From positions 1 to 64,000 of the forward strand of contig NZ_JAKRFN010000027.1 of NCBI RefSeq assembly GCF_022348085.1: a DNA stretch of 64,000 nucleotides. The letters run 5' to 3'. The notes below the pieces were generated by a model that saw nothing but the letters and a program-made list of their open reading frames with translations, did no database searches and was not told the DNA's origin. The translations under genes were made by a program, and so were the position numbers. Positions 1-7,923 of this stretch are shown here, piece after piece. Source of the stretch: Mycobacterium sp. PSTR-4-N. Lineage in GTDB: Bacteria; Actinomycetota; Actinomycetes; Mycobacteriales; Mycobacteriaceae. Within the stretch, counting starts at the first letter, position 1; every line of letters begins with the position of its first letter.

Positions 1-219
1 AAGTTACCACACCTGCGAGCGAAATCCGTCTACCAGGAGGAACACGAAAGTGGTTCAATGAAGCGCATCCGGCGCTGGTCCCATGCGCCAGATATACGCG
101 TCAACTTCAGGTTGATTCGCGACCTTCGTGACCTGAGTGCAAGAGGTGTGTGGGACAAACGTGGGCTGGCAGATGGAGGTGCTGGTGGGAAGGGGTGTGG
201 GGCGGAAGGTGGGCTGTAG
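1..219 (+). CDS. 3' end of an unidentified gene
   Basis: An open frame enters from the left edge in frame 1 and stops at TAG 217-219. The 72 visible residues are rich in Arg and Lys (for example MKRIRRWSHAPDIRVNF), with a Gly-rich tail. I recognise no family. The start lies outside the window, so length and function cannot be judged. It could be the basic C-terminal end of a plasmid or phage protein, or a chance open frame in G+C-rich DNA. No ribosome binding site is visible for the internal ATG at 58. Confidence 0.3.
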   Translation, partial: KLPHLRAKSVYQEEHESGSMKRIRRWSHAPDIRVNFRLIRDLRDLSARGVWDKRGLADGGAGGKGCGAEGGL

Positions 220-289
220 TGAGACGTGATGGGGTAAGGGGGAGTTGGAGGCGTGATTACGTCAGCAGGGCTGGTTAGAGTCCGCAACC

Positions 290-859
290 ATGGGCAAAGC
301 AACGACGAAATCAGGGAATCTGCAACGGGCTTTGGAGGCGCGGCGTCGCGCGAATGCTGAGAGGGAGGCGCGGGAGCGCGCGATCGTGCAATCGCTCAAG
401 GAGTTCCTCGACGAGCTGGACAAGCTGGAGCACGCCGAGCAGTCCGCAGCTAAAGATGAGGCGGCGGCGCGGACCAGGGCCGAGGAACAGATCGCCCGGA
501 TCGAAAGTGAGTTGAACGAACGGCTGGAGCGGATCCGGCAGAGCGCGCAGGAGAAGGCGACGACGATTCGGCGGACGGCCGGCGCGGCAGCACAGGTGAT
601 GCGCACCAACGGCGAAACAATCGCCAGCATCGCCGCACAGAGTGGTCAGACGCAGACGCAGGTGCGAGAACTGTTGCGCCTGGCCGACACTGAGCAGCAC
701 GACGCCGGCGAACAGACACCGCAGGACGCGCACGCCGAGAATTCGGCGACGGTCCCCAATGGGGGCGCCGATACCCCGGCGTCGCTCAGCGAAGCGGCGC
801 AGATGAGTGAGGGGGTCGCGGCGGTGGATGATCCGGCGACCGAGGCGCTGAGCGCCTGA
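290..859 (+). CDS. coiled-coil hypothetical protein
   Basis: This encodes 189 residues. Roughly residues 10-95 are an uninterrupted charged Ala/Glu/Arg/Lys segment with heptad character, so a long coiled coil is likely. Around residues 105-135 there is a short segment (IASIAAQSGQTQTQVRELL) resembling a helix-turn-helix. The tail is acidic and low in complexity. The ATG has only a weak upstream purine run. The stop is 9 bp before the next gene, so the two are probably cotranscribed. I do not recognise the family. A DNA-binding or partition-accessory role on a plasmid is a guess from the architecture alone. Confidence 0.6.
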   Translation: MGKATTKSGNLQRALEARRRANAEREARERAIVQSLKEFLDELDKLEHAEQSAAKDEAAARTRAEEQIARIESELNERLERIRQSAQEKATTIRRTAGAAAQVMRTNGETIASIAAQSGQTQTQVRELLRLADTEQHDAGEQTPQDAHAENSATVPNGGADTPASLSEAAQMSEGVAAVDDPATEALSA

Positions 860-870
860 CGGGCAGTCGC

Positions 871-1419
871 GTGAGTACCCCCAGTCGGCGGCGACAGGGC
901 CGCGACTTGGTGGTCGACCCGATACGTCATGGCAGTGAGATCGCACGGTTCTTCGCACACGTGGTGCGTGGTCCGGGGCGACAGGACTGCTGGCTATGGA
1001 CGGGCGCCATCGGATCAGATGGGTACGGGCGCTTCGCATTGCGGCGTGGCGGCTGGCGGCACGTGATGATGGTGCGGCCGCCGCGCTATGCGCTGGCGGT
1101 CGCACGGGCGGGGCAACCGCTACAGGGGGATGTGCGGGCACTGCACGAATGCGACGTCACCCTGTGTGTGCGAGTGGTGGGCGCCGAGGAGATCGCGGCC
1201 GGGGTGCGTGCGCACGTGACCGCGGGCACCCAGCAGGAGAACATGGAACAGATGGCGGCGCGGGGCCGCGGCGGTGGCCGGCCGCGCGTGATCGCGCGGG
1301 GCGCGGGTCTGCGGGCCCGACGCGAGCGTGCGCTGGCGCTGCGGGAGGCGGTGCGGTCAGGGTGGGACTCGGCCGCAGTGGAGGCGGCCATGCTCGGAGG
1401 TCAGCCACGGTTGTGGTGA
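871..1419 (+). CDS. HNH-like protein of phage/plasmid type
   Basis: This encodes 182 residues from a GTG start, 9 bp after the previous gene. Residues 40-45 read CWLWTG followed by GYGRF, the usual opening of phage-type HNH nucleases. A HEC at residues 92-94 and Cys99 follow, where such proteins carry the His and zinc-binding residues. Around residues 120-180 there is a basic Arg/Ala-rich region ending in a putative recognition helix (LALREAVRSGWD). The classical N and second H of the HNH motif are not obvious, so it may be a DNA-binding derivative rather than an active nuclease. It fits the plasmid/phage character of the first 7.6 kb. Confidence 0.5.
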   Translation: MSTPSRRRQGRDLVVDPIRHGSEIARFFAHVVRGPGRQDCWLWTGAIGSDGYGRFALRRGGWRHVMMVRPPRYALAVARAGQPLQGDVRALHECDVTLCVRVVGAEEIAAGVRAHVTAGTQQENMEQMAARGRGGGRPRVIARGAGLRARRERALALREAVRSGWDSAAVEAAMLGGQPRLW

Positions 1420-1568
1420 CCGGGAACGGGTTTCAAGCATTCGACGGGTGCAGGGTCAGACTCTGCACCCGTCGGCGTTTGCATGGTGAGAGTCACCGGC
1501 AGGGGGTCATCGGAGTTGTGCGAGTGACAGCGGTTCGCGGCGCGGAGGCGACGGTGGTGGATCGGCAA

Positions 1569-1838
1569 TTATCGGATGCGCCACTCGTTGATGTGGTCCA
1601 CCACCGTGACAGTCGCGCCGTGGTCATACCACTGGTGAGTGCCGTCGGTGAAGCTCAAATCTGTCGAGTACGTGGCATCCGGGACTGGCATACTCCAGCG
1701 GCGCCGGACGACCCGCCCGTCGGCGAGTACGTCGCCTTTGGCGACGAATGCTGCCAGCTTGACACTGCTCGTGTTCTCTCGGGTGTGCCGTGCGGGTTCA
1801 TCGGCCGCGTTGGCGGCGGTCGCAGGCGGGATGGTCAT
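1569..1838 (-). CDS. small hypothetical protein
   Basis: This encodes 89 residues. I chose the ATG at 1838 because GGAAGGAAC precedes it at normal spacing; a much longer frame continues upstream only as antisense to the next gene. The N-terminal 25 residues are Ala/Thr-rich. The rest looks like a compact beta-rich domain (VLADGRVVRRRWSMPVPDA, then HQWYDHGATVTVVDHINEW). No family is recognised. It lies 29 bp downstream of the DpdA-like gene on the same strand and is probably in the same transcript. Confidence 0.6.
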   Translation of the reverse strand: MTIPPATAANAADEPARHTRENTSSVKLAAFVAKGDVLADGRVVRRRWSMPVPDATYSTDLSFTDGTHQWYDHGATVTVVDHINEWRIR

Positions 1839-1867
1839 GGGAGGGTTCCTTCCGATTCGGTGGTGGT

Positions 1868-2653
1868 TCAGGCGGCGTCGAACAGGCTCATCTGTCCGGA
1901 GGGCGTGATGTCCAGGACGCGTTCGCGCCAGGCCAGGGCGTAGGGCAGGCAGTTGTTGCACGCGGCGTGCGTGTGCCCGGGAAGCGGCTCGCTCATTCGC
2001 GCTGCCCAACTCCACGCCATTGAGTCGGCGCTGAGGACTCTGTGGCCGTAGCGCTTGAGGCCCGAAAGCTTCAAGCCGTACGCGTGGAGTGGGATGTCGG
2101 GGTCGTGGCGCTGGATGGTGGACAGGATCACGTCGATCTCGGCGCTGGCCTGGCGGCGGCACATCGTGCCGACGCCGACGAGGAAGCAGTCGGACAGGTC
2201 GACGCCGGCGGCGTAGTACATGTCGACGCAGCGGCGATAATCGTCAGGCGTCCAGCCCTGCAGAACCGGGACGTAGGGCACATCCCAGTCGGGGCCGGGC
2301 CAGAGGTCCTGCAATTCTTGGAAGTTGTCGATGGTGCGGCGCTGGTGTTCACGCACGCTCAGTCCGGTGCGGGCGATCTGTTCGGGCTCGCACATCCAGT
2401 CGCCGGGCGAGGCCCATTGGAGGTTGCCGATCTCCTGGTCGTAGCGCCAGACCGCGGCGTTGTAGTCGCGGGCGGTGGTGCGCCATTGCCCGTACATCGA
2501 TAGTTCGGTGAATCCGCCGGAGTCCAGCGCCCATCCGGTGAGCGCACGCGGGAAGCTCTTGCGGGGTGCCAGGCGGCGGTGGGAGATGAACAGCGGGACG
2601 TTGGCTTGGCCGAGCCAGCGCACCTCGCTGGTTCCGAGATAGAAGTACTTCAT
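1868..2653 (-). CDS. DpdA-like deazapurine DNA transglycosylase (TGT superfamily)
   Basis: This encodes 261 residues. The hallmark is DSGGF at residues 44-48, the substrate-binding motif of tRNA-guanine transglycosylases (TDSGGFQ in Tgt). A GVG segment and a second conserved Asp region (SADSMAWSW) follow. Near the C-terminus a HTH-x2-CNNC cluster resembles a reduced zinc site. The protein is far shorter than bacterial Tgt (about 370 residues) and matches the phage/plasmid proteins annotated as DpdA, which exchange guanine for a 7-deazaguanine in DNA. The start at 2653 has GAAGGA upstream. A cytosine methyltransferase gene lies immediately upstream on the same strand. No preQ0 synthesis genes (queC, queD, queE, folE) are in the window, so the base would have to come from the host. 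Confidence 0.65.
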   Translation of the reverse strand: MKYFYLGTSEVRWLGQANVPLFISHRRLAPRKSFPRALTGWALDSGGFTELSMYGQWRTTARDYNAAVWRYDQEIGNLQWASPGDWMCEPEQIARTGLSVREHQRRTIDNFQELQDLWPGPDWDVPYVPVLQGWTPDDYRRCVDMYYAAGVDLSDCFLVGVGTMCRRQASAEIDVILSTIQRHDPDIPLHAYGLKLSGLKRYGHRVLSADSMAWSWAARMSEPLPGHTHAACNNCLPYALAWRERVLDITPSGQMSLFDAA

Positions 2654-2739
2654 GGCGGCGGTCCTTCGTTTCTGCGGTGGCTGGGCTGTGGGGTCGGCGC
2701 CCGGTGGGGGGTGGGGGGAGCACCCCACCGGGTGGCTTC

Positions 2740-4242
2740 TCAGGCGGTGGGTTGGAGCGTTTCGCCGGTGACGGTTTCGACGACCAGACCCACCAGGTCA
2801 CGGGCGGCTGGCGGCGTGACGGCGTTCCCTGCCAGCCGCACCTGCTCGCGCCTGGTGCCGACCATCCGGTAGCCGGTCGGGAAGTCCATCGCGGCGGTGA
2901 TCTCGCGGGGCTCCAGCATCCGGAAGTAGACATCGTTGATGTCGATGGTCGGTGGCGGCGTGGGGACGGGGCCGCGGTTGAGCAGTCCGTGGCGTTCGAG
3001 GGTGGTGACCGTCGGCAGCGGCTGGTCGACGGTGCTGTTGCCGCCGGAGCCGTAGAAGCTCGTAATGAGTGGTCGGGGGGCGTCGGCGTAGACGAGGCCG
3101 TGGTGGTTGCCCGAGGCGGTGACGGTGGCCAGCGGCTCGGCCACGGAGCGGGCATCGCTGGATCCGCCGCGCAGCTCGGCGACGAAGGCGGGGAAGGCGA
3201 TTCCGTCGTTCTCGCGGGTGGTGCGGGTCGGGATCGGCTCGCTGGTCGGGACGGCTTCGGTGCGCCAGGTGCCGCCGGTCGGGACCAGCAGGCCGGTCTC
3301 GTTGCGGGTGGTCATGGTGCGGGCCGGTTGATCGACCGGGACGGCGGTCTTGCCATCGCGTCCCTCGACGGGGACCAGCATCGGGGTCCAGAACCGTTCG
3401 ATTCCGGCGGCGATGCGGGCCATCGTCTTGTCGGCCAGCGGGCGCGTGCGGTCTCCGATGCGGGTGCCCGTCAGCGACCAGTCGATGATCTCGGCGGCCG
3501 GCCGGTACAGCGGCTCGACGATCTGGTTGCGGCAGACGGTGTTGCGGCACCGGTAGACGTACTGGGAGCGGTACTTGCCCCACTTGGGGCGGTCCTGACG
3601 CTTGAAGACCTGCATGGCGCGGATCGGGCCGCACTCGGAGCACACCGCGTGCGGGGACACCAGCCGCGACACGTCAGGGCAGGGGTCTCCGGTGCGGGTG
3701 AACACCGCGTAGAAACGGTCGCGGGACTGCGGGGCGCCGGGCCCGAAAAGTTGGGCGTGCATGCTGTTGAGGTAGATCAGCTGCCCGGTGTAGCCGATGG
3801 ATTCCATCGCCATCCGCCACGCCTGGAACGGCGGCCAGAACACCACGTCCACGACGTTCTCCACGATGACCGCGCGGTACTGGTGGTACTCGGCGAAGCG
3901 GACGACGTCCCACATGGTGGCCCGGGAGCGTTCGGCGGCCTCCTCGGGCAGGGTCTCGCCGAACAGGTCGGGCTGGGCGTCCTGGCGCTTCTTGCCCTGG
4001 GCGATGCTGTGCTTGGTGCAGCTCGGGCTGGCCCACAGCAGGTCGGTGTTGGGGAAGTAGCGGGGGTCGATCTGCGACAGGTCGGCCTGGATGTGGTCGG
4101 CGTCTGGATGGTTGAGGCTGTGGGTCTCGATGGCCTTCGCCCAGTGATTCGCGGCCGTCTTGACCGTGACGTTGCCGAACGCGATCGCGCCCGTGGAGCT
4201 TCCGCCGGCGCCGCAGAACAGGTCGGTGAGGGTGAGGGTCAT
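2740..4242 (-). CDS. DNA (cytosine-5-)-methyltransferase, phage type
   Basis: This encodes 500 residues. Motif I is DLFCGAGG (7-14), motif IV is SPSC with the presumed catalytic Cys75, motif VI is ENV (128-130), motif VIII is QSRDR (172-176), and motif X is GNAV near residue 478. Motif IV reads SPSCTKHS rather than the common PPCQ, a variant I associate with actinophage enzymes. Between motifs VIII and X a four-cysteine cluster (CSEC 201-204, C232, C237) suggests a zinc finger in the target-recognition region. I chose the ATG at 4242 because AGAAAGG precedes it and motif I begins at once; upstream codons are Pro/Arg noise. No restriction enzyme gene is adjacent, so it is probably a solitary modifier. 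Confidence 0.88.
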   Translation of the reverse strand: MTLTLTDLFCGAGGSSTGAIAFGNVTVKTAANHWAKAIETHSLNHPDADHIQADLSQIDPRYFPNTDLLWASPSCTKHSIAQGKKRQDAQPDLFGETLPEEAAERSRATMWDVVRFAEYHQYRAVIVENVVDVVFWPPFQAWRMAMESIGYTGQLIYLNSMHAQLFGPGAPQSRDRFYAVFTRTGDPCPDVSRLVSPHAVCSECGPIRAMQVFKRQDRPKWGKYRSQYVYRCRNTVCRNQIVEPLYRPAAEIIDWSLTGTRIGDRTRPLADKTMARIAAGIERFWTPMLVPVEGRDGKTAVPVDQPARTMTTRNETGLLVPTGGTWRTEAVPTSEPIPTRTTRENDGIAFPAFVAELRGGSSDARSVAEPLATVTASGNHHGLVYADAPRPLITSFYGSGGNSTVDQPLPTVTTLERHGLLNRGPVPTPPPTIDINDVYFRMLEPREITAAMDFPTGYRMVGTRREQVRLAGNAVTPPAARDLVGLVVETVTGETLQPTA

Positions 4243-4292
4243 GTTGACGGGCCTTTCTCTTGGGGGTGCGGGGCGGGGTCTGGGTGGGTGGT

Positions 4293-4535
4293 TCAGAACG
4301 GGGCGGCGTCGGGGATGACGGGGGCTCCGGGGCGGCGGCGGGGAAGGGAGTACCGGCGGGCGTAGTTCCAGCGGGCGGCGATCTGTTCGGCCGGGGTCAT
4401 GGCGTCCCATGCAGCCTGTGCTTCGGCGTCGGCGATGGCGGCTTCGCAGTGGTCGCACAGGACGCCGAGGATGTGGAGGGTGTAGGTGATTCCGCCGTGA
4501 CCTTCGCGGATCGAGTGGCAGGTGCAGGTGCTCAT
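4293..4535 (-). CDS. small Cys-rich hypothetical protein
   Basis: This encodes 80 residues behind a strong Shine-Dalgarno (AGGAGG) 9 bp before the ATG. It carries CTC near the N-terminus and CDHC around residues 27-30, which could bind one zinc ion together with the nearby His residues. The middle is an acidic helix and the C-terminus is basic and Pro-rich. No family is recognised. It is the first gene after a leader containing the repeated 19-bp element, and the methyltransferase gene begins 50 bp downstream, so the element may drive both. Confidence 0.65.
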   Translation of the reverse strand: MSTCTCHSIREGHGGITYTLHILGVLCDHCEAAIADAEAQAAWDAMTPAEQIAARWNYARRYSLPRRRPGAPVIPDAAPF

Positions 4536-4557
4536 CGTGGGGCCGTCCTCCTAGGGT

Positions 4558-4610
4558 GGATGCCTATAGCCTACCATTGATGGGTGGCTTTAGGCAACCA
4601 CCAATAGCGG
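4558..4610 (-). promoter_or_regulatory. shared leader/promoter element, copy A
   Basis: The sequence GGATGCCTATAGCCTACCA (4558-4576, plus-strand reading) recurs exactly at 6074-6092. In each case it lies just upstream of a minus-strand gene, and in each case a second half, CCACC(A/C)ATAGCGG, lies 18-22 bp farther upstream (4598-4610 here). On the minus strand the element contains TAGGCT/CTATAG, which could be a -10 hexamer placed 20-35 bp before the ribosome binding site. It could be a promoter, an operator, or both. Confidence 0.55.
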
Positions 4611-4667
4611 CATCACCCTTGTGGCGCAGTGCGTGTCGGGTGGCCGCGGCGGCTGTAAGTCAGGAGT

Positions 4668-5210
4668 TCAGCGGAGGGTGGCGAACAGGTCGAGCTGCAC
4701 GCCGGCGGCGGGGTGGAGGGCTTGGCGCAGCAGCGTTTCCGACCAGGTGCGCAGTTCGGCCGTGCGGTGGCGGTGTTCGGCGTCCTCGTCGTCGCTGGGG
4801 TGATGGCGAGTGCACGGGCCACTGTGGGCGTTGGGGGCGGTGTGCGCATAGGGGCAGTAGCACCATTCGCGAGTGCGCTCGCGCTCGGCGCGGTGGGCGT
4901 CGAGGCATCGGCGAATTTCGGCGTGCAGCTCGGCGGGTAGGTGCCGGCCGAGATTGCGGACCTGGGCGGCGGTGACGTTGACGCGAACCGTGTCGCGGCC
5001 GGGGCTGACGAATCTGTCTCCGAGGGTCCAGTAGCTGGTCATCCAGTCCGGGGCACCGTCGGGGGCGGTGGGCCCCGAGGCTCCTCCGGCCCGGGCGAGC
5101 AGAGCCCGCATCGCGTGGTCGTCGATGATGGCCTCCAGCAGCATGGTTCCGTTGGACCGTGCGACGAAGGCGATCAGGTGGCGTTGTTCCTCGCTCAGAG
5201 TCGCGGGCAT
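4668..5210 (-). CDS. hypothetical protein
   Basis: This encodes 180 residues. The start overlaps the end of the redoxin gene by 16 bp, so the two are probably translationally coupled. The N-terminal 40 residues form a helix-rich segment (SEEQRHLIAFVARSNGTM). A Cys/His group (CYCPYAH, then CTRHH) around residues 117-137 could hold a metal. The C-terminus ends VQLDLFATLR. I do not recognise the family. A phage/plasmid accessory role is suggested only by its neighbours. Confidence 0.6.
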   Translation of the reverse strand: MPATLSEEQRHLIAFVARSNGTMLLEAIIDDHAMRALLARAGGASGPTAPDGAPDWMTSYWTLGDRFVSPGRDTVRVNVTAAQVRNLGRHLPAELHAEIRRCLDAHRAERERTREWCYCPYAHTAPNAHSGPCTRHHPSDDEDAEHRHRTAELRTWSETLLRQALHPAAGVQLDLFATLR

Positions 5211-5452
5211 GACATCGCCTCGGCCTTCTGGCGAATCACTGCGTCCACGCGGTCGGGCCGATGCCCGGCCCAGGACTGCCCGTCGGCGATGACCACGGGC
5301 ACGCTACGGAAGCCGAGGTCTTCCAACAGTTGCGCGGCTGCGGTGTCGACGGAGACATCGACGGTCTGGATACGCACGTCGGCCTTGTCGAACTGGCGGG
5401 CGGTGGCGCGGCACTGCACACATCCGGGCTTGGTGTAGAGGGTGATGGTCAT
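5195..5452 (-). CDS. NrdH-type glutaredoxin-like redoxin
   Basis: This encodes 85 residues with a glutaredoxin fold: beta strand MTITLYT, the CVQC active site at residues 11-14, and the conserved SVPVV segment that precedes the thioredoxin-fold cis-proline. The size and the CxQC motif are those of NrdH redoxins, thioredoxin-reductase-linked electron donors to class Ib ribonucleotide reductase. No nrdEF genes are nearby, so it may instead serve a phage/plasmid-encoded reductant role. GGAGAAA precedes the ATG at 5452; farther-upstream starts in the same frame read as noise. The gene overlaps the next one by 16 bp. Confidence 0.85.
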   Translation of the reverse strand: MTITLYTKPGCVQCRATARQFDKADVRIQTVDVSVDTAAAQLLEDLGFRSVPVVIADGQSWAGHRPDRVDAVIRQKAEAMSCPRL

Positions 5453-5499
5453 TGCGGTTTCTCCGTCCTGCTCGATGGGGTGCGTTGCTGCGACGGCGT

Positions 5500-6051
5500 T
5501 CACGGCTGCGACCCCCGATCGATGTCGCCTTCGGTGAAGGTGAAGGCGTTGCCCTGGCTGTCGCGCATCGCGTACCAGTAGCTGGCCTTGGACCAGGCCG
5601 TCGTCCAGTCGCTGCGCTCCCACCGCAGGACGTTCCACAGGTCGCGGTCGGCGCCACCGGGGTGGAACGCCGCTCCGGACTCGGGCCGGTAGAAGTGGTT
5701 GAGCACGGCAATGAGCGCTTCAACGGAGTCGGCCTCGGCGGCGATGGCGTCCAGGGCCGCGTGGTAGAGCGTCCAGTAGTCGCCCTCCAGCAGCGTCGCC
5801 TCACACTCACCGCAGGTCTGGTTGAGGGCTTCGGCGGCCGGAATCGGTGTCGGGAAGGCGTCACTGGTGGCCGTGGTGCGGTCGATGCCGCGGTCCTGGG
5901 CAACGACATCGAGGACGTGTTCGGTGTCGTCGTACTCGGCACCTTCGGTGATCGGCAGGATCGCCGCCTGGGCACATGTCGGGCACAGCAGGTGCTCGCG
6001 GTAGCGGTAGGCCGGCACGGTGCGAAGGGTGACCGGTTGCGGTTCAGGCAT
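5500..6051 (-). CDS. zinc-ribbon hypothetical protein
   Basis: This encodes 183 residues. Two Cys pairs, CPTC (about residues 24-27) and CGEC (about residues 80-83), could form one zinc ribbon or two half sites around a variable acidic loop. The C-terminal half contains Trp/Tyr-rich segments (WKASYWYAMRD-like). The ATG at 6051 has GAGAGGAG upstream. The leader holds copy B of the 19-bp element. Such proteins are frequent on mycobacterial plasmids and phages, but I can assign no function. Confidence 0.65.
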   Translation of the reverse strand: MPEPQPVTLRTVPAYRYREHLLCPTCAQAAILPITEGAEYDDTEHVLDVVAQDRGIDRTTATSDAFPTPIPAAEALNQTCGECEATLLEGDYWTLYHAALDAIAAEADSVEALIAVLNHFYRPESGAAFHPGGADRDLWNVLRWERSDWTTAWSKASYWYAMRDSQGNAFTFTEGDIDRGSQP

Positions 6052-6073
6052 CGGGGGCTCCTCTCGAGGGGGC

Positions 6074-6122
6074 GGATGCCTATAGCCTACCACTAGCGGA
6101 GTGCTATAGCCACCCATAGCGG
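6074..6122 (-). promoter_or_regulatory. shared leader/promoter element, copy B
   Basis: This is the second copy of the 19-bp element (6074-6092, identical to 4558-4576), followed by CCACCCATAGCGG at 6110-6122. It lies 22 bp before the start of the minus-strand zinc-ribbon gene. Between the halves there is another CTATAG, so the region holds three closely spaced CTATAG or ATAGC words. That could mean overlapping repressor sites or promoter -10 elements. Confidence 0.55.
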
Positions 6123-6206
6123 CGGGAATCCGCCTGTGTATCAGCGGTTTTGGTTTCGCCCCGGGAATGACACGGACGTGCGGGGAGCTGCGTGTGACGT
6201 TCGCAC

Positions 6207-6500
6207 TCAGAAACGCTTCGCCAGGCGTGTCGTGGAGTCAGCCGTGCTCCCGAATGGGTTCGTGGTCAATCTGGCCACCGTTGCTCTCAATGCTTCGATT
6301 TCGGCGACCAGCTCGGGAACGAGGCTGCGCGACTCAATGACAAACGTCGCGTTCTCCTCGGCTTTGTCGTGGCTTTCGATGCGGAATCCCGGACAGAAGT
6401 CGCCCAGCCAGATGATTGGGTATCGTTCGTCGATCTCCCACGGTCCGTAGGTCACTCCGTCCAGGGCGGCTTTGGCGCGGGCCACGATGTCGTCGGGCAT
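6207..6500 (-). CDS. small phage-type hypothetical protein
   Basis: This encodes 97 residues. The plan (a short helix, then DGVTYGPWEID, then LVPELVAEIEALRATVARLT) is common among actinophage and plasmid proteins of unknown function. The C-terminal 35 residues are a leucine-rich coiled coil. AAGGAG lies about 14 bp before the ATG. It is transcribed with the zinc-ribbon genes on either side. No function can be assigned. Confidence 0.6.
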   Translation of the reverse strand: MPDDIVARAKAALDGVTYGPWEIDERYPIIWLGDFCPGFRIESHDKAEENATFVIESRSLVPELVAEIEALRATVARLTTNPFGSTADSTTRLAKRF

Positions 6501-6684
6501 CTCTGCTTCTTGCTCCTTGTGCTTGTGATCGGGGGTTGGGTGGCTGGTAGACGTTGTCGCCCTGGACCTGGGTGCAGCACGGCCCTTTTCCCGTCGGACG
6601 TGGCTGGACTGTCGTGGTGGTTTACGTCGGGGTGCCAGGCCGGCGTATACCTGCCGCAGTCCAGCCCGGTGCGCTCGGCGGGGG

Positions 6685-7191
6685 TCAGGCGTATAGGTGG
6701 TCGCGGCGGTCGGCGCACTCTCCGCAGTAGCCGTCGAAGCCTTCGCCGTCGTCCAGCGGGTTGGTGCAGCCCTCGGTGGCGCAGTGATCGCAGTGGGGGC
6801 ATAGCCGGTTGGGCCCGCGCAGGGGCCGGTCGCACACGTCGCAGAACTCGGCGTCGGGCCAGGCGCGGTGGCAGGCGGCGGGGGCCTCGGGGTGGCCGAG
6901 GTCGATGAGCACGGTGGCGATGGTGCGCAGTTCCTCGGGGGTGAGGGCGCGGCAACGTGGGTCGGTGCTGGTGCCCAGATACCAGGCGGTGCGGTCAGCC
7001 CAGATCCGCACGTAGGGGCCGGCGCTGTGGTTGTGCTCGGCGTCAGCGCGGGTGCGGTGGGTGCTGACGATGTCCTCGGCGGTGTTGACGATCGCCCAAC
7101 GTCGGGGGTCGAGCTTGCGGACGGTCCAATCTTGCGGCGGGTTGCTGAAGTGGTGGCGCACGCTGTCGGCGAAGCGATCGGTGGTGGGCAT
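6685..7191 (-). CDS. multi-zinc-ribbon hypothetical protein
   Basis: This encodes 168 residues. The first 110 residues form an unrecognised domain with many Trp and Arg residues. The C-terminal 50 residues hold CDVC (117-120), CPHC (131-134), a further two Cys about residues 137-142, and CGEC (156-159), consistent with two treble-clef or ribbon-type zinc sites. AAAGGA precedes the ATG at 7191. The same frame runs open far upstream, but the upstream residues are antisense or out-of-frame sequence from the neighbours. Confidence 0.65.
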   Translation of the reverse strand: MPTTDRFADSVRHHFSNPPQDWTVRKLDPRRWAIVNTAEDIVSTHRTRADAEHNHSAGPYVRIWADRTAWYLGTSTDPRCRALTPEELRTIATVLIDLGHPEAPAACHRAWPDAEFCDVCDRPLRGPNRLCPHCDHCATEGCTNPLDDGEGFDGYCGECADRRDHLYA

Positions 7192-7244
7192 GGTGGATTC
7201 CTTTCTCCGGGCCGGGGTTTGGGGTGCGTTGGGTGCAGGGGTGA

Positions 7245-7645
7245 TCAGGTGCGGCGGATGTGCCATCCCCACGCGGTGGGCACCACTTGACTGCGGGGGT
7301 AGGTGATGGGCAGCAGGTTGGTGTACTGCCATTGCACGAGGACGCCGCGGTCGCTGACGGCCTCGACGGAGCCGCAGACGCGGCCGACGCCGGGTTGGAT
7401 GGCTGAGATGGCGTGGCCTGGGCTGGGCAGTGTCGGGCCGGTGTAGGCGAGGTCGGCGGGGTCTTCGCCGGTCAGGGCGCAGCGGGCGGCGATGTCGGGG
7501 ACGAAGCGGGCAACCAGCTCGTCGGCGAGGTCGATGACGGCCTGCTGGCTGATGGCGCGGCTGGGGTCGTCGGGCCCGGCGGCGGCCTCGGCTTCGTAGA
7601 GGTCGTCGCGGGCGACGAAGTAGGCGTTGAGCAGCTCGCGCGATC
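7245..7645 (-). pseudogene. 5'-truncated hypothetical gene at a recombination junction
   Basis: A coding-like frame of about 132 residues (from SRELLNAYFVARDDLYEAE to the end WGWHIRRT) has no credible start. Upstream of about 7645 the frame leaves plausible protein and runs out of frame across a SnoaL-like gene. Its composition and strand match the plasmid-type genes to its left. I infer that its 5' end was lost when this DNA was joined to unrelated sequence. The family is unknown. Confidence 0.55.
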
Positions 7646-7923
7646 CCGTTGACTCCGGCGTCTCCGACGTGCAGCCGGAAGTGTGCGGCGCGGTGGGTGT
7701 CGCCGCTGAGGGCTTCCAGGTAGGTGTCGTCGGAGGACAGTCCGTTGACCGACTTGATGGTGTCCACGGCGGTCTGACGTCCGACGACTGGCTCATCGCT
7801 GAAGGGGCCGTAGAGGCGCACGTCCTCACCGAGCAGTCGGGTAAGGGTGTCTTTGTCGGCGCCGTTGTTGATGCAGTCGACGAAGGACTCCACGGTGTCG
7901 CGATGTGGGGCGAATGTGGTCAT
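7645..7923 (-). pseudogene. 3'-truncated SnoaL/NTF2-like protein
   Basis: From the ATG at 7923 (GAGGAG upstream) the first 93 residues are a good SnoaL/nuclear-transport-factor-2-like domain (VESFVDCINNGADKDTLTRL, then FRLHVGDAGVNG). After VNG the frame turns into Arg/Pro-rich noise that is antisense-like to the neighbour. Intact relatives are about 120-140 residues long, so the last strands of the cone fold are missing. The deletion point coincides with the truncated gene at 7245-7645. Confidence 0.6.

Noticed and set aside
2677..4365. 562-codon open frame on the plus strand opposite the cytosine methyltransferase
   Set aside because: It is antisense to a gene with all methyltransferase motifs, and its translation is Gly/Val/Asp/Arg-rich with no domain, as expected for the complement of G+C-rich coding DNA.
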